This document shows positions 19,374-27,091 of a DNA stretch of 64,000 nt, one piece after another. The notes beneath the pieces were generated by a model. That model searched no databases and was not told where the DNA came from. It saw only the letters and a list, made by a program, of their open reading frames with translations. Origin of the DNA: an uncultured Olsenella sp. (GTDB lineage: Bacteria > Actinomycetota > Coriobacteriia > Coriobacteriales > Atopobiaceae); the NCBI GenBank assembly GCA_900540955.1, contig UQIF01000001.1:186001-250000 (forward strand), in the 5' to 3' direction. Each line of letters opens with the position of its first letter. The stretch's first letter is position 1. A program made the position numbers and the translations under genes.

Positions 19374-20369
19374 ATGGCCGTTACCATCTACTACGAGAAC
19401 GACTGCAAGCCCGAGGTCATTCAGAACAAGAAAATCGCCATCATCGGCTACGGCTCCCAGGGCCACGCTCACGCCCTGAACCTCATGGACTCCGGTTGCG
19501 ACGTGCGCGTCGGCCTGCGTGAGGGCAGCGCCTCCGCCGAGAAGGCCCGCGAGGCAGGCCTCAAGGTCGTCGACATGGACACCGCGGCCGAGGAGGCCGA
19601 CGTCATCATGATCCTGACCCCCGACGAGACCCAGCCCAAGGTCTACGAGGAGCACGTCAAGGACCACCTTAAGGCTGGCGACACCCTCGCCTTCGCCCAC
19701 GGCTTCAACATCCACTACGGCTACATCAAGGCCCCCGAGGACGTCAACGTCATCATGTGCGCCCCCAAGGGCCCCGGCCACATCGTCCGTCGCCAGTTCA
19801 CCGAGGGCTCCGGCGTGCCTGACCTCGCCTGCGTCGCCCAGGACGCCACCGGCGACGCCTGGGACATCGCCCTTGCCTACTGCTGGGGTGTCGGCGGCGC
19901 GCGCTCCGGCATCATCAAGGCGACCTTTGCCGAGGAGACCGAGGAGGACCTCTTCGGCGAGCAGGCCGTTCTGTGCGGAGGCCTCGTCGAGCTCGTCAAG
20001 GCGGGCTTCGAGACCCTGACCGAGGCCGGCTACCCCGAGGAGCTCGCCTACTTCGAGTGCTACCACGAGATGAAGATGATCGTCGACCTCATGTACGAGA
20101 GCGGCATCCACTTCATGAACTACTCCATCTCCAACACCGCCGAGTACGGCGAGTACTACGCCGGCCCGAAGGTCATCAACGAGCAGTCCCGCGAGGCCAT
20201 GAAGGAGATCCTGCGCCGCATCCAGAACGGTGAGTTCGCCCAGGACTTCGTCGACGACTGCAACAACGACCACAAGTGGCTCCTCGAGCAGCGCGAGGCC
20301 ATCAACACGCACCCGATCGAGGTCACCGGCGAGAAGATCCGCTCCATGTTCAGCTGGATCAAGAAGTAA
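19374..20369 (+). CDS. ilvC: Ketol-acid reductoisomerase
   Basis: IlvC isomerises and reduces acetolactate or acetohydroxybutyrate. At 331 residues it is the short class I form. The Rossmann motif GYGSQGHAHALNL is followed by the cofactor-specificity loop VGLREGSASAEKA, whose serines favour NADPH binding. The knotted C-terminal domain has the Mg ligands around ECYHEMKMIVDLMYE and SISNTAEYG. An AAAGGAAG precedes the ATG. It lies 100 bases after ilvN and ends at one of the strongest terminators in the window; it may be both read through from ilvN and separately promoted. Confidence 0.97.
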   Translation: MAVTIYYENDCKPEVIQNKKIAIIGYGSQGHAHALNLMDSGCDVRVGLREGSASAEKAREAGLKVVDMDTAAEEADVIMILTPDETQPKVYEEHVKDHLKAGDTLAFAHGFNIHYGYIKAPEDVNVIMCAPKGPGHIVRRQFTEGSGVPDLACVAQDATGDAWDIALAYCWGVGGARSGIIKATFAEETEEDLFGEQAVLCGGLVELVKAGFETLTEAGYPEELAYFECYHEMKMIVDLMYESGIHFMNYSISNTAEYGEYYAGPKVINEQSREAMKEILRRIQNGEFAQDFVDDCNNDHKWLLEQREAINTHPIEVTGEKIRSMFSWIKK

Positions 20370-20392
20370 CCAGCGTCTCGGCGCGCCCGCTT

Positions 20393-20440
20393 GCCCGGGC
20401 CCTTCTTTCCATGTAGGGAAGAAGGGCCCGGGCTTTGTTA
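20393..20440 (+). terminator. Terminator of the ilv operon
   Basis: An 18-bp stem (20393-20410 with 20416-20433, one wobble) around an ATGTA loop is followed by TTTGTTA. The AA-rich 5' flank is missing, so termination is probably one-way. Confidence 0.92.
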
Positions 20441-20483
20441 CACTCACGTAAGGTAGGCGACCGAGACAAGGAGGATGGCGCGC

Positions 20484-21539
20484 ATGAATACCGGACCTAT
20501 CGCGCTCGTCGTCCCCTCGTACAACCCGGACGCGCGGCTTATAGAGCTGCTGCAGCCCCTGTTCGCCCGCTGGGACGGCCCGATCATCGTTGTCGACGAC
20601 GGCAGCGGCCCTGAAAGCGCTCGCGTCTTCTCGCTCTGCCGGGACCTCGGCGCGACCGTGGTCAGACATGAGCGCAATCGTGGCAAGGGGGAGGCCCTGA
20701 AGACCGGTTTCGCCTTTGCCGCGACCTTGACGCCGAGGCCCACAGGGGTCGTCTGCGCAGACGACGATTGCCGTCACCTGCCCAAAGATGTTCTCGCGGT
20801 CGGCCGCGCGCTTAACTCGGATTCCGGGTCGCTTGTGCTCGGTTGCCGCGATTTCAGCGCGCCCGAGATTCCTCCTCTTACGCACTTCGCCAACCTGTGC
20901 ACCCGTCTTGCGGTTCACCTCTTCTGCGGCGTACGGGTGTCCGATACCCAAAGCGGCCTGCGCGGGCTGCCCATGGATTTCGCTGTGCACATGTGCGAAG
21001 AGGAGGCGGCGGGCTTCGAGTTCGAGGCTGCCATGCTCGCCGAGGCGGAACGGTCGGGAATTCCGTTTGACGAGGTTGGGATCGCGTACGTCAACGACCC
21101 CGCGGCGCCCCTCTCTGAGTTCCGGCCTGTCGTCGACACGGTGCGTATCCTCGCGGTCATGGTCGAGCTCTTCGCCAAGTACGCGCTCTCCTCGGTGTTC
21201 TGCTATGCGCTCGACTTCGTGCTGTTCGCCCTTCTCATGCGATTTCTGGGCGCGCCCCTTGGCGCGGCCTCCATCACGGTCTCCACGGTGATCGCGCGCA
21301 TCATCTCCGCCGGCACGAACTTCGCCGTCAATCGGCGCAAGGTCTTCGGCGCGGGGGTCTCGGCTCGGCGCGTCGCGCGCTACGTTGTTCTTTCCGCGGG
21401 GATTATGGTCGCGAGCGCGGTGACCGTCGGCTGGCTTGCCCCCGCGATGGGCGTCTCCGCAGTCGTCGTCAAGCCCTTGGTCGACTTCGCGCTGTTCTTC
21501 GTGAACTACAAGGCCCAGCAGCTATGGGTCTTCGCCTAG
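20484..21539 (+). CDS. GT2 glycosyltransferase fused to GtrA-like membrane domain
   Basis: The N-terminal ~220 residues are a family 2 glycosyltransferase of the DPM1-like type: LVVPSYNPD, IIVVDDGSG, ERNRGKGEALKTGFAFA, and the metal-binding VCADDDCRH. The C-terminal ~125 residues hold four predicted membrane helices of the GtrA family (FAKYALSSVFCYALDFVLF to FVNYKAQQLWVF). DPM1-GtrA proteins transfer a sugar to polyprenyl phosphate and help flip it across the membrane, usually for cell-wall or glycolipid decoration; the sugar cannot be read here. ATG 20484 is nine bases after a perfect AAGGAGG, whereas ATG 20475 abuts it. The gene is monocistronic. Confidence 0.88.
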   Translation: MNTGPIALVVPSYNPDARLIELLQPLFARWDGPIIVVDDGSGPESARVFSLCRDLGATVVRHERNRGKGEALKTGFAFAATLTPRPTGVVCADDDCRHLPKDVLAVGRALNSDSGSLVLGCRDFSAPEIPPLTHFANLCTRLAVHLFCGVRVSDTQSGLRGLPMDFAVHMCEEEAAGFEFEAAMLAEAERSGIPFDEVGIAYVNDPAAPLSEFRPVVDTVRILAVMVELFAKYALSSVFCYALDFVLFALLMRFLGAPLGAASITVSTVIARIISAGTNFAVNRRKVFGAGVSARRVARYVVLSAGIMVASAVTVGWLAPAMGVSAVVVKPLVDFALFFVNYKAQQLWVFA

Positions 21540-21730
21540 CCCATGCCCTTCCTTCGCATTTCCACAGTCGCGAGTCTTCGCGGGGGCGCTTTCGGTTTAG
21601 ATAGTCGCAGCTAAGGGTTTTGTTTCGAAACTGATAAAGTTGCGAAACCTTCGCAATGTGGTTGGGCTGGGGCTTGGGGGAGCGGCGTAGAATCAGGCGC
21701 ACTGAAACTCGAGCATGAAGGGGGAGCGCT

Positions 21731-22534
21731 TTGGGCGAGAACAACTCGACAGCGCCTCTGTTCCAGATACATGACGCCGAGGTCGTCCGCGGCTCGCGCA
21801 CGATTCTGAGCGTCGACGACTTTGAGCTGCGCGAGGGCGAGCACGTTGCTCTTCTTGGCCCCAATGGGGCGGGGAAGTCAACCTTCATCCAATTGCTCAC
21901 GCGAGAGGTCTTTCCCGTGTGGCGAGAGGAGCCTCCGGTGAGGTTTCGCGGCGTCGCGAGGCCCCTGCTTACCGACATCCGCTCCACGCTCGGCGTCGTG
22001 AGCTCCACTATGCACGATCAGGTCCGAGTTCACCTTCCGGCGCTCGATATCGTCGTCGGAGGCATCTTCGGGACGCTCGGCCTCCCTATGCGCGAGAAGG
22101 CTACCGACGAACACCGGGCGCGCGCCATGGACGCCATGGAGCGCCTCGGCATCGCGGGACTTGCGGGTCAGGATATCATGACCATGTCCACAGGTCAGGC
22201 CCGTCGCGTCCTTGTCGCGCGCGAGCTCGTGCGCGACCCACGGGTGCTGATCTTCGACGAGCCTTGCACCGGGCTCGATCCCGAGGGCATGTACCACGTG
22301 CGCGACACTATGCGCACGCTGGCAGCCGAAGGTCGCTCCGTGATTCTCGTCACCCACTATCCGGAGGACATCATTCCGACCATCGGCCGCGTGCTGCTCA
22401 TCAAGGAAGCGCGCATCTTTGCCGACGGGGCGAAGGAAGACCTGCTTCGTGACGACGTGCTTTCGAACCTCTTCGACGTCCCGCTTGCCGTGACCGAGGA
22501 TTCCGGATGGTATTCTCTGCGCGGTCGCTATTGA
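21731..22534 (+). CDS. Orphan ABC transporter ATP-binding protein (YlmA/ModF-like)
   Basis: This 267-residue ATPase has Walker A GPNGAGKST, a signature region MSTGQARRVLVARELV and Walker B VLIFDEPCTGLDPEG. The signature reads STGQ rather than the usual LSGGQ, as seen in the YlmA/ModF group of soluble ATPases. No membrane permease or binding protein is adjacent, so its transporter partner, if any, is elsewhere. The start is TTG 21731, preceded by GGGGGAG. It stands alone between the glycosyltransferase and tRNA-Ala. Confidence 0.85.
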   Translation: MGENNSTAPLFQIHDAEVVRGSRTILSVDDFELREGEHVALLGPNGAGKSTFIQLLTREVFPVWREEPPVRFRGVARPLLTDIRSTLGVVSSTMHDQVRVHLPALDIVVGGIFGTLGLPMREKATDEHRARAMDAMERLGIAGLAGQDIMTMSTGQARRVLVARELVRDPRVLIFDEPCTGLDPEGMYHVRDTMRTLAAEGRSVILVTHYPEDIIPTIGRVLLIKEARIFADGAKEDLLRDDVLSNLFDVPLAVTEDSGWYSLRGRY

Positions 22535-22619
22535 TCGCGCCCCGTTGGCCAGAAAGGCCGCACCTCCTGGGCCTGCGGGCGCAGCCGGGTCGGGAATTGG
22601 AAACCGGCCAAGATTCTCA

Positions 22620-22648
22620 TTGACATCGAAGCCGAGCTTTGGCAAAAT
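22620..22648 (+). promoter_or_regulatory. Promoter of tRNA-Ala
   Basis: A perfect -35 box TTGACA (22620-22625), 17-base spacer and CAAAAT (22643-22648) lie 21 bases before the tRNA. Confidence 0.75.
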
Positions 22649-22669
22649 AGCCTACGCGCAATAGCGCCT

Positions 22670-22745
22670 GGGGATGTAGCTCAGCTGGGAGAGCGCTGCC
22701 TTCGCAAGGCAGAGGCCGAGGGTTCGAATCCCTTCATCTCCACCA
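22670..22745 (+). tRNA. tRNA-Ala (anticodon CGC)
   Basis: The acceptor GGGGATG pairs with CATCTCC, then A and an encoded CCA. The anticodon stem CTGCC/GGCAG encloses TTCGCAA, so the anticodon is CGC and reads GCG. The T-arm GAGGG TTCGAAT CCCTT is regular. Confidence 0.96.
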
Positions 22746-22756
22746 GGAAATAACAG

Positions 22757-22785
22757 GCCCGGACGTCTTGGCGTCCGGGCTTTTT
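22757..22785 (+). terminator. Terminator after tRNA-Ala
   Basis: GCCCGGACG (22757-22765) pairs with CGTCCGGGC (22772-22780), followed by five Ts. It ends only 27 bases before the ilvA start, so ilvA needs its own promoter or read-through. Confidence 0.92.
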
Positions 22786-22812
22786 GTATTCGCAGCGACG
22801 ATTGGAGCCGCC

Positions 22813-24033
22813 ATGACCGAGATGCTCACCCTTGAGGCGTTTGAGGAGGCTTCCGAGAAGGTTAAGGAGGTCACGCTCGAGACCAAGCTCGTCGAGAGTC
22901 CTTACCTCAGCGCCTCTACCGGCAACCGCGTTTGGCTCAAGCCCGAGAACATGCAGCGCACCGGGGCCTATAAGCTTCGCGGCGCTTATTACAAGATCTC
23001 TAAGCTCAGCCAAGAGGAGCTCGACCGCGGAGTGATCACCGCGAGTGCCGGCAACCATGCCCAGGGCGTCGCCTATGCCGCCACGCATGCCGTCGCCCGC
23101 TCGATCGTCGTCATGCCCACCACCACCCCTTTGATCAAGGTTGAGCGAACCAAGGGCTACGGTGCCGAGGTTATCCTTCACGGCGACGTCTTCGACGACG
23201 CAAAGAACAAGGCTGTCGAGCTTGCCGAGGAGCAGGGCCTCACCTATATCCCGCCGTTCAACGATAAGACCGTGGCCACCGGGCAGGGCACCATTGGCAT
23301 GGAGATCGTGCAGGAGCTCCCGCTCGTCGACACGATCCTGGTCCCGGTCGGAGGCGGTGGCCTTTCTTGCGGCGTTGCCACCTTCGCCAAACTCTACAAC
23401 CCCAAGATCCGCGTCATCGGAGTGGAGCCTTCCGGCGCGCCGTCGCTGACGGCCGCGCTCGAGGCGGGGCATGCCGTGAAGATTCCCTCCGCCAACACCA
23501 TCGCCGACGGCACGGCCGTGCTCGAGGTTGGCGACAAGGTGTTTCCGTACCTTAAGGAAAACCTCGACGACGTCATGACCATCGATGACGACGAGCTCGT
23601 TGTCTCCTTCCTCGACATGGTCGAGAATCACAAGATGATCGTAGAGAACTCGGGCCTTCTCTCGGTTGCCGCCGCCAAGCACCTGCCTGCCGAGGGCAAG
23701 CGCGTGGCCTGCGTTCTCTCCGGCGGAAACATGGACGTGATCACGATGAGCTCAGTTGTTCAGCACGGGCTTATTCAGCGCGGCCGCATCTTTACCATCA
23801 GCGTGCTTCTGCCCGATCGCCCGGGCATGCTCGTGCGCGTCGCCTCCGTGGTCGCCGGGCAGAACGGCAACGTCGTCAAGCTTGAGCACAACCAGTTCGT
23901 GAGCACGAACCGCAATGCGGCTGTTGAGCTGCGCGTGACCATCGAGGCCTACGGTGCCGAGCACCGTGCCCAGATCGTTGACGCCATTGCTGCCGCTGGG
24001 TTCAAGCCGACCCTCGTGCAGACGAGTCTGTAA
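22813..24033 (+). CDS. ilvA: Threonine ammonia-lyase (single C-terminal ACT-like domain)
   Basis: This PLP enzyme deaminates threonine to 2-ketobutyrate, the entry to isoleucine synthesis. Lys54 in TGAYKLRGAYYK is the PLP lysine; ASAGNHAQGVAYAA, the glycine loop VPVGGGGLSCG and LSGGNMD are conserved. The C-terminal ~75 residues (FTISVLLPDRPGMLVRVASV onward) form one ACT-like domain, so the 406-residue protein belongs to the short one-domain class rather than the two-domain 510-residue IlvA. ATG 22813 has GGAG five bases upstream. It lies 2.4 kb from ilvC with no other ilv gene adjacent; either biosynthetic or catabolic use is possible. Confidence 0.95.
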   Translation: MTEMLTLEAFEEASEKVKEVTLETKLVESPYLSASTGNRVWLKPENMQRTGAYKLRGAYYKISKLSQEELDRGVITASAGNHAQGVAYAATHAVARSIVVMPTTTPLIKVERTKGYGAEVILHGDVFDDAKNKAVELAEEQGLTYIPPFNDKTVATGQGTIGMEIVQELPLVDTILVPVGGGGLSCGVATFAKLYNPKIRVIGVEPSGAPSLTAALEAGHAVKIPSANTIADGTAVLEVGDKVFPYLKENLDDVMTIDDDELVVSFLDMVENHKMIVENSGLLSVAAAKHLPAEGKRVACVLSGGNMDVITMSSVVQHGLIQRGRIFTISVLLPDRPGMLVRVASVVAGQNGNVVKLEHNQFVSTNRNAAVELRVTIEAYGAEHRAQIVDAIAAAGFKPTLVQTSL

Positions 24034-24041
24034 GCTTTGGT

Positions 24042-24113
24042 GCCCGCCAGGGCGGCGGCCCCGACACGGCAAGAAGACCTCTTGTCATCTTCGGGCCGGC
24101 TGCTTTGGCGGGC
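24042..24113 (+). terminator. Long hairpin after ilvA, probable terminator
   Basis: GCCCGCCA (24042-24049) pairs with TGGCGGGC (24106-24113). Pairing continues inward with wobbles and ends in an inner AAGAAGAC/GTCATCTT helix, a stem of about 30 bp in all. The following bases (GCTATCTTGTG) are only moderately T-rich. It begins 9 bases after the ilvA stop. Confidence 0.6.
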
Positions 24114-24155
24114 GCTATCTTGTGGGATGGATTGCCACGGCTTATGGCGATGAAC

Positions 24156-24323
24156 AAAAAAGCCGCCCCCTGCACCGAATAATGAACCCACCTTCAAAAG
24201 GTGGGTGCCCGCATCGCGCGTTCCGGCTTTCCCAGCAACGGGGAATACCCGTACTGAACACGAGATTTAGGACTCCCAAGTAACGCTTGTCGGTTCACCC
24301 AGTTTACGGCGCAGGGGGACGAC
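24156..24323 (-). ncRNA. ssrS: Candidate 6S RNA
   Basis: Read on the minus strand, a ~168-base RNA closes on itself. CCCCCUGC at its 5' end pairs with GCAGGGGG at its 3' end (24311-24318 with 24166-24173), and a further GUCG/CGGC extends the stem past one bulged base, directly before a six-U run (24156-24161). Inside are a large bubble, a small hairpin (ACCCACC/GGUGGGU, 24185-24206) on the 3' side of the bubble, and a distal stem: the layout of 6S RNA, the RNA polymerase-binding regulator. A TTTACC-16-TATATT promoter lies just upstream. No protein frame covers it. The family assignment rests on shape, not on a covariance search. Confidence 0.6.
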
Positions 24324-24329
24324 ATCTCA

Positions 24330-24357
24330 AATATATTCGATGCTCGGGCCAGGTAAA
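24330..24357 (-). promoter_or_regulatory. Promoter of the candidate 6S RNA
   Basis: On the minus strand, TTTACC (24357-24352), a 16-base spacer and TATATT (24335-24330) predict a start near 24323, exactly where the closing stem of the RNA begins. Confidence 0.6.
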
Positions 24358-24521
24358 GACTTGACTTTGGAGACCATTTTGTTGTGTGGAGTGCCTGCGA
24401 CCGCTCGGAGCCGCCGCGCGCCCATGCGACCGCATTACGGTAAGCTATCTTTTATGTGTCTCAACTATGGATGCCGCCTAATGAGAGAGCGGTCTTATCG
24501 GTTTATGGAGGGGGAGGGCAA

Positions 24522-25721
24522 TTGAGCGGACGAGTTCCCGAATGGATTCCGTTTGCGTTCCTCTTTGTGGCCGCCCTTCTTACCGCGCTCTCCGCAACCC
24601 CGCTTGCCCGCAAAATCGCGATTGGGCTCGGCGCCATCGATAGGCCCACCGGCCGCAGGGTCAACAAGGTCCCTGTGCCGCGGATGGGGGGAATCGCCAT
24701 CTTCGCCGGCATCGCCGCGGCCTTCATCGTCCAGTACGTTGGAACCATGCACTTCGGCTGGCCGGTTGTCCTTGTGCCGTCGCCGAGGATGCGCGTGAAT
24801 TACTGGATGCTCGTGCTGGCATTCTGCGTGATTTTCCTCACGGGCCTTCTTGACGACAAATTCTCGCTTAGGCCCAAGCAAAAGCTGACGGGGCAGCTGC
24901 TTGCCGCGGTTATCGCCGTCGCGGGTGGTCTTGTTATCGGCGACATTTCCAACCCGTTCGGCGTCGGTTTTATTTCGCTCGGGTGGCTGGCGTACCCCGT
25001 CACGGTGGTGTATCTCGTCGCTTACGTGAACATCATCAACCTCATCGACGGTCTCGACGGGCTAGCAGCCGGAATCTCTGCGATCGCGAGCTTCACGATG
25101 TTCGTCCTCTCGGTGATGGCGGGCCGCCTCGACGCCGCCGCGCTCTCGATCGCCGTCACCGGCTCGGCTCTTGGGTTTTTGCGCTTTAATTTTCACCCTG
25201 CATCCATCTTTATGGGCGATTCCGGCTCCCTCACGCTCGGCTTTGCGCTCGGGTGCTCATCTTTGCTCTCCGTCACCCGCTTTGCGGGACTTACCACGAT
25301 CATCGTTCCGTTGGTGATCGCGGCCGTCCCCATCCTCGACACCTTCTCGGCCATCATTCGCCGCACGAGGGCGCACGTGAGCATCGGCCAGGCCGATCGA
25401 GGGCATATCCATCATCGGCTTATGGACGAGGGCTTCGATCAGCGCCAAGCGGTTCTGGTTATGTATGCGTGGACCTTGCTTTTGTGCATGGGGTCCGTCG
25501 TCATGACTCAAGTGGGCACTTTGCCCCGTGTGGGCATCTTCGTCGCGCTCGCCGCCGTCTCGTTTCTTTTTGCCCATAAACTTCACCTGTTCGAGCCCGT
25601 CCTTCTTCACCACTACAATCCGCGAACTGGCGAAGACGAGCTCATCACCCCGGCCGACGCCGCGTTCGAGACTGAGGCAGAGAAGCGATCCGAGCGCCAT
25701 CGTTGGGGGCGCAGCAAGTAG
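24522..25721 (+). CDS. Undecaprenyl-phosphate GlcNAc-1-phosphate transferase (WecA/TagO family)
   Basis: This polytopic membrane enzyme (399 residues, about 10-11 helices) loads a sugar 1-phosphate onto undecaprenyl phosphate, starting teichoic-acid or other envelope glycans. Family motifs: VPVPRMGGIAIF, GLLDDKFSLRPKQKLTGQ, the catalytic NIINLIDGLDGLAAG, NFHPASIFMGDSGSL, and the cytosolic His loop DRGHIHHRLMD typical of the WecA/TagO/WbpL branch. The start is TTG 24522 behind a very strong GGAGGGGGAGGG. No glycan cluster surrounds it, although a DPM1-GtrA protein lies 3 kb upstream. The next gene overlaps its stop. Confidence 0.93.
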   Translation: MSGRVPEWIPFAFLFVAALLTALSATPLARKIAIGLGAIDRPTGRRVNKVPVPRMGGIAIFAGIAAAFIVQYVGTMHFGWPVVLVPSPRMRVNYWMLVLAFCVIFLTGLLDDKFSLRPKQKLTGQLLAAVIAVAGGLVIGDISNPFGVGFISLGWLAYPVTVVYLVAYVNIINLIDGLDGLAAGISAIASFTMFVLSVMAGRLDAAALSIAVTGSALGFLRFNFHPASIFMGDSGSLTLGFALGCSSLLSVTRFAGLTTIIVPLVIAAVPILDTFSAIIRRTRAHVSIGQADRGHIHHRLMDEGFDQRQAVLVMYAWTLLLCMGSVVMTQVGTLPRVGIFVALAAVSFLFAHKLHLFEPVLLHHYNPRTGEDELITPADAAFETEAEKRSERHRWGRSK

Positions 25722-26674
25722 TGGAAGCCTCCTCTAATCCGCCGTTTGGCAATAAACCCTACGAGCGCTGCCGGCTGTGCCCGAGGAGCTGCGGTGTGGA
25801 CCGCGACAACGGCCGCACCGGTTTTTGCGGCATGTCCTCGGTTCCGCGCGCCGCGCGCTCAGCGCTCCATTTCTGGGAGGAGCCGCCTATCTCCGGCGAC
25901 TCTGGCAGTGGCGCCATTTTCTTCTCGGGCTGCACGCTCCGCTGCGTTTTCTGCCAAAACCACGAGATCTCGACGGGCGGCTTCGGCCTTGAGGTCACGC
26001 CTGCCAGGATAGCCCGCATGATGATCGAGCTCGAGAGCCAAGGCGCCGTGAACATCAACCTCGTTACGGCCCTGCACTTCGCCCCCACGGTGCGCGAGGC
26101 CGTGCTTCGCGCCCGCGACATGGGCATGGGCCTTCCCGTGGTATGCAACACGGGCGGATATGAGCTTGTCGATACTATTCGAGCCATGTCCGATGTTGTT
26201 GATGTCTGGCTCCCCGACTTCAAGTACGCCGACGGCGGCCTCGCTCGAAGGCTCTCTGCCGCGGCGGACTACCCTGAGGTGGCAGCCACCGCCCTTGCCG
26301 AGATGGTCTCTTCCGTCGAGTCGGCCGGCGGTCGTCTCGTCGACGAGCAAACCGGCCTTATGCGTCGCGGCGTTATCGTTCGGCACCTTATGCTTCCCGG
26401 GCATCTTGACGACACGCTCGCCGCGCTTGGCAGGATCTGGGGGATAGCGGGGAATTCGGCCGACCTCTCGCTCATGAACCAGTACACCCCCAACGACGCG
26501 TGCCGCAGGGCAGGCGGCGAGCTTGCCCGCGCCGTCACTGACGAAGAGTACGAGATCGCCCTATGCCATGCCGATGACCTTGGTTTCGAGCGTATTTGGT
26601 GGCAGGAGGGCGGGACGGTCTCCGAAAGCTTCGTGCCCGCTTTCGACGCCACCGGGGTAGCGGGGCCGGAATAG
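25721..26674 (+). CDS. PflX-like radical SAM protein
   Basis: The protein has the radical SAM cluster motif CTLRCVFCQNHEIS (CxxxCxxC) at about residue 70, preceded by a second Cys set, CRLCPRSCG (about residue 16) and GFCGM. This is the pattern of COG1313, uncharacterised relatives of pyruvate formate-lyase activating enzyme that generate a 5'-deoxyadenosyl radical. Substrate unknown; no glycyl-radical enzyme is adjacent. The GTG at 25721 shares its first base with the preceding stop and has GGGGG 11 bases upstream; TTG 25703 would add six residues. It is coupled to the WecA-like gene, a neighbour with no obvious functional link. Confidence 0.87.
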   Translation: MEASSNPPFGNKPYERCRLCPRSCGVDRDNGRTGFCGMSSVPRAARSALHFWEEPPISGDSGSGAIFFSGCTLRCVFCQNHEISTGGFGLEVTPARIARMMIELESQGAVNINLVTALHFAPTVREAVLRARDMGMGLPVVCNTGGYELVDTIRAMSDVVDVWLPDFKYADGGLARRLSAAADYPEVAATALAEMVSSVESAGGRLVDEQTGLMRRGVIVRHLMLPGHLDDTLAALGRIWGIAGNSADLSLMNQYTPNDACRRAGGELARAVTDEEYEIALCHADDLGFERIWWQEGGTVSESFVPAFDATGVAGPE

Positions 26675-26749
26675 GCGGCCTGGCTGCTAATTTGTGGCAA
26701 GGGGTATATTCTTACGTCAGCCAAACCATCGAGCGAACCCGGAGGAAGA

Positions 26750-27082
26750 ATGGCAGTCAATGAGGGCCTAAGCGAGGAGGAGCGCGCCGAGCTCGAGCAG
26801 CTTCGCGCTGAGAAAGCCGCGCGAGAGCAGGCTGAGCGGGACGCGGCGGAGCGCGCCGAGCTCGATCGTCTGCGCGCTGAGAAAAAGCGCGCGGCCATTG
26901 CCGAGAAAGCGTCGCGCGAGGAGGCTGCTCGTGCTGCCCAGCTGGCGGCGGACCGCGAGCACGCTCGAAAGATCATGGAGCCCGACGAGGACGAACTCAA
27001 GATGGCTCCCGGGCAAAAGATCGTCATCGCCGCCGTCGTCGGCGTCGCCCTCGTCTGGCTGCTTGTTACCGTCATCGGCTAG
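26750..27082 (+). CDS. Small tail-anchored coiled-coil protein, unknown function
   Basis: This 110-residue protein is about 70% charged or Ala heptad-like sequence (residues 6-72, with repeated ERAEL.(Q/R)LRAEK units), followed by an acidic linker and one C-terminal membrane helix (IVIAAVVGVALVWLLVTVIG). It resembles the minus-strand protein at 1058-2413 in architecture but not evidently in sequence. It starts behind GGAGGAAG and ends 9 bases before pncB, so the two are probably co-transcribed. I do not recognise a family. Confidence 0.75.
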   Translation: MAVNEGLSEEERAELEQLRAEKAAREQAERDAAERAELDRLRAEKKRAAIAEKASREEAARAAQLAADREHARKIMEPDEDELKMAPGQKIVIAAVVGVALVWLLVTVIG

Positions 27083-27091
27083 GAGATTGCC

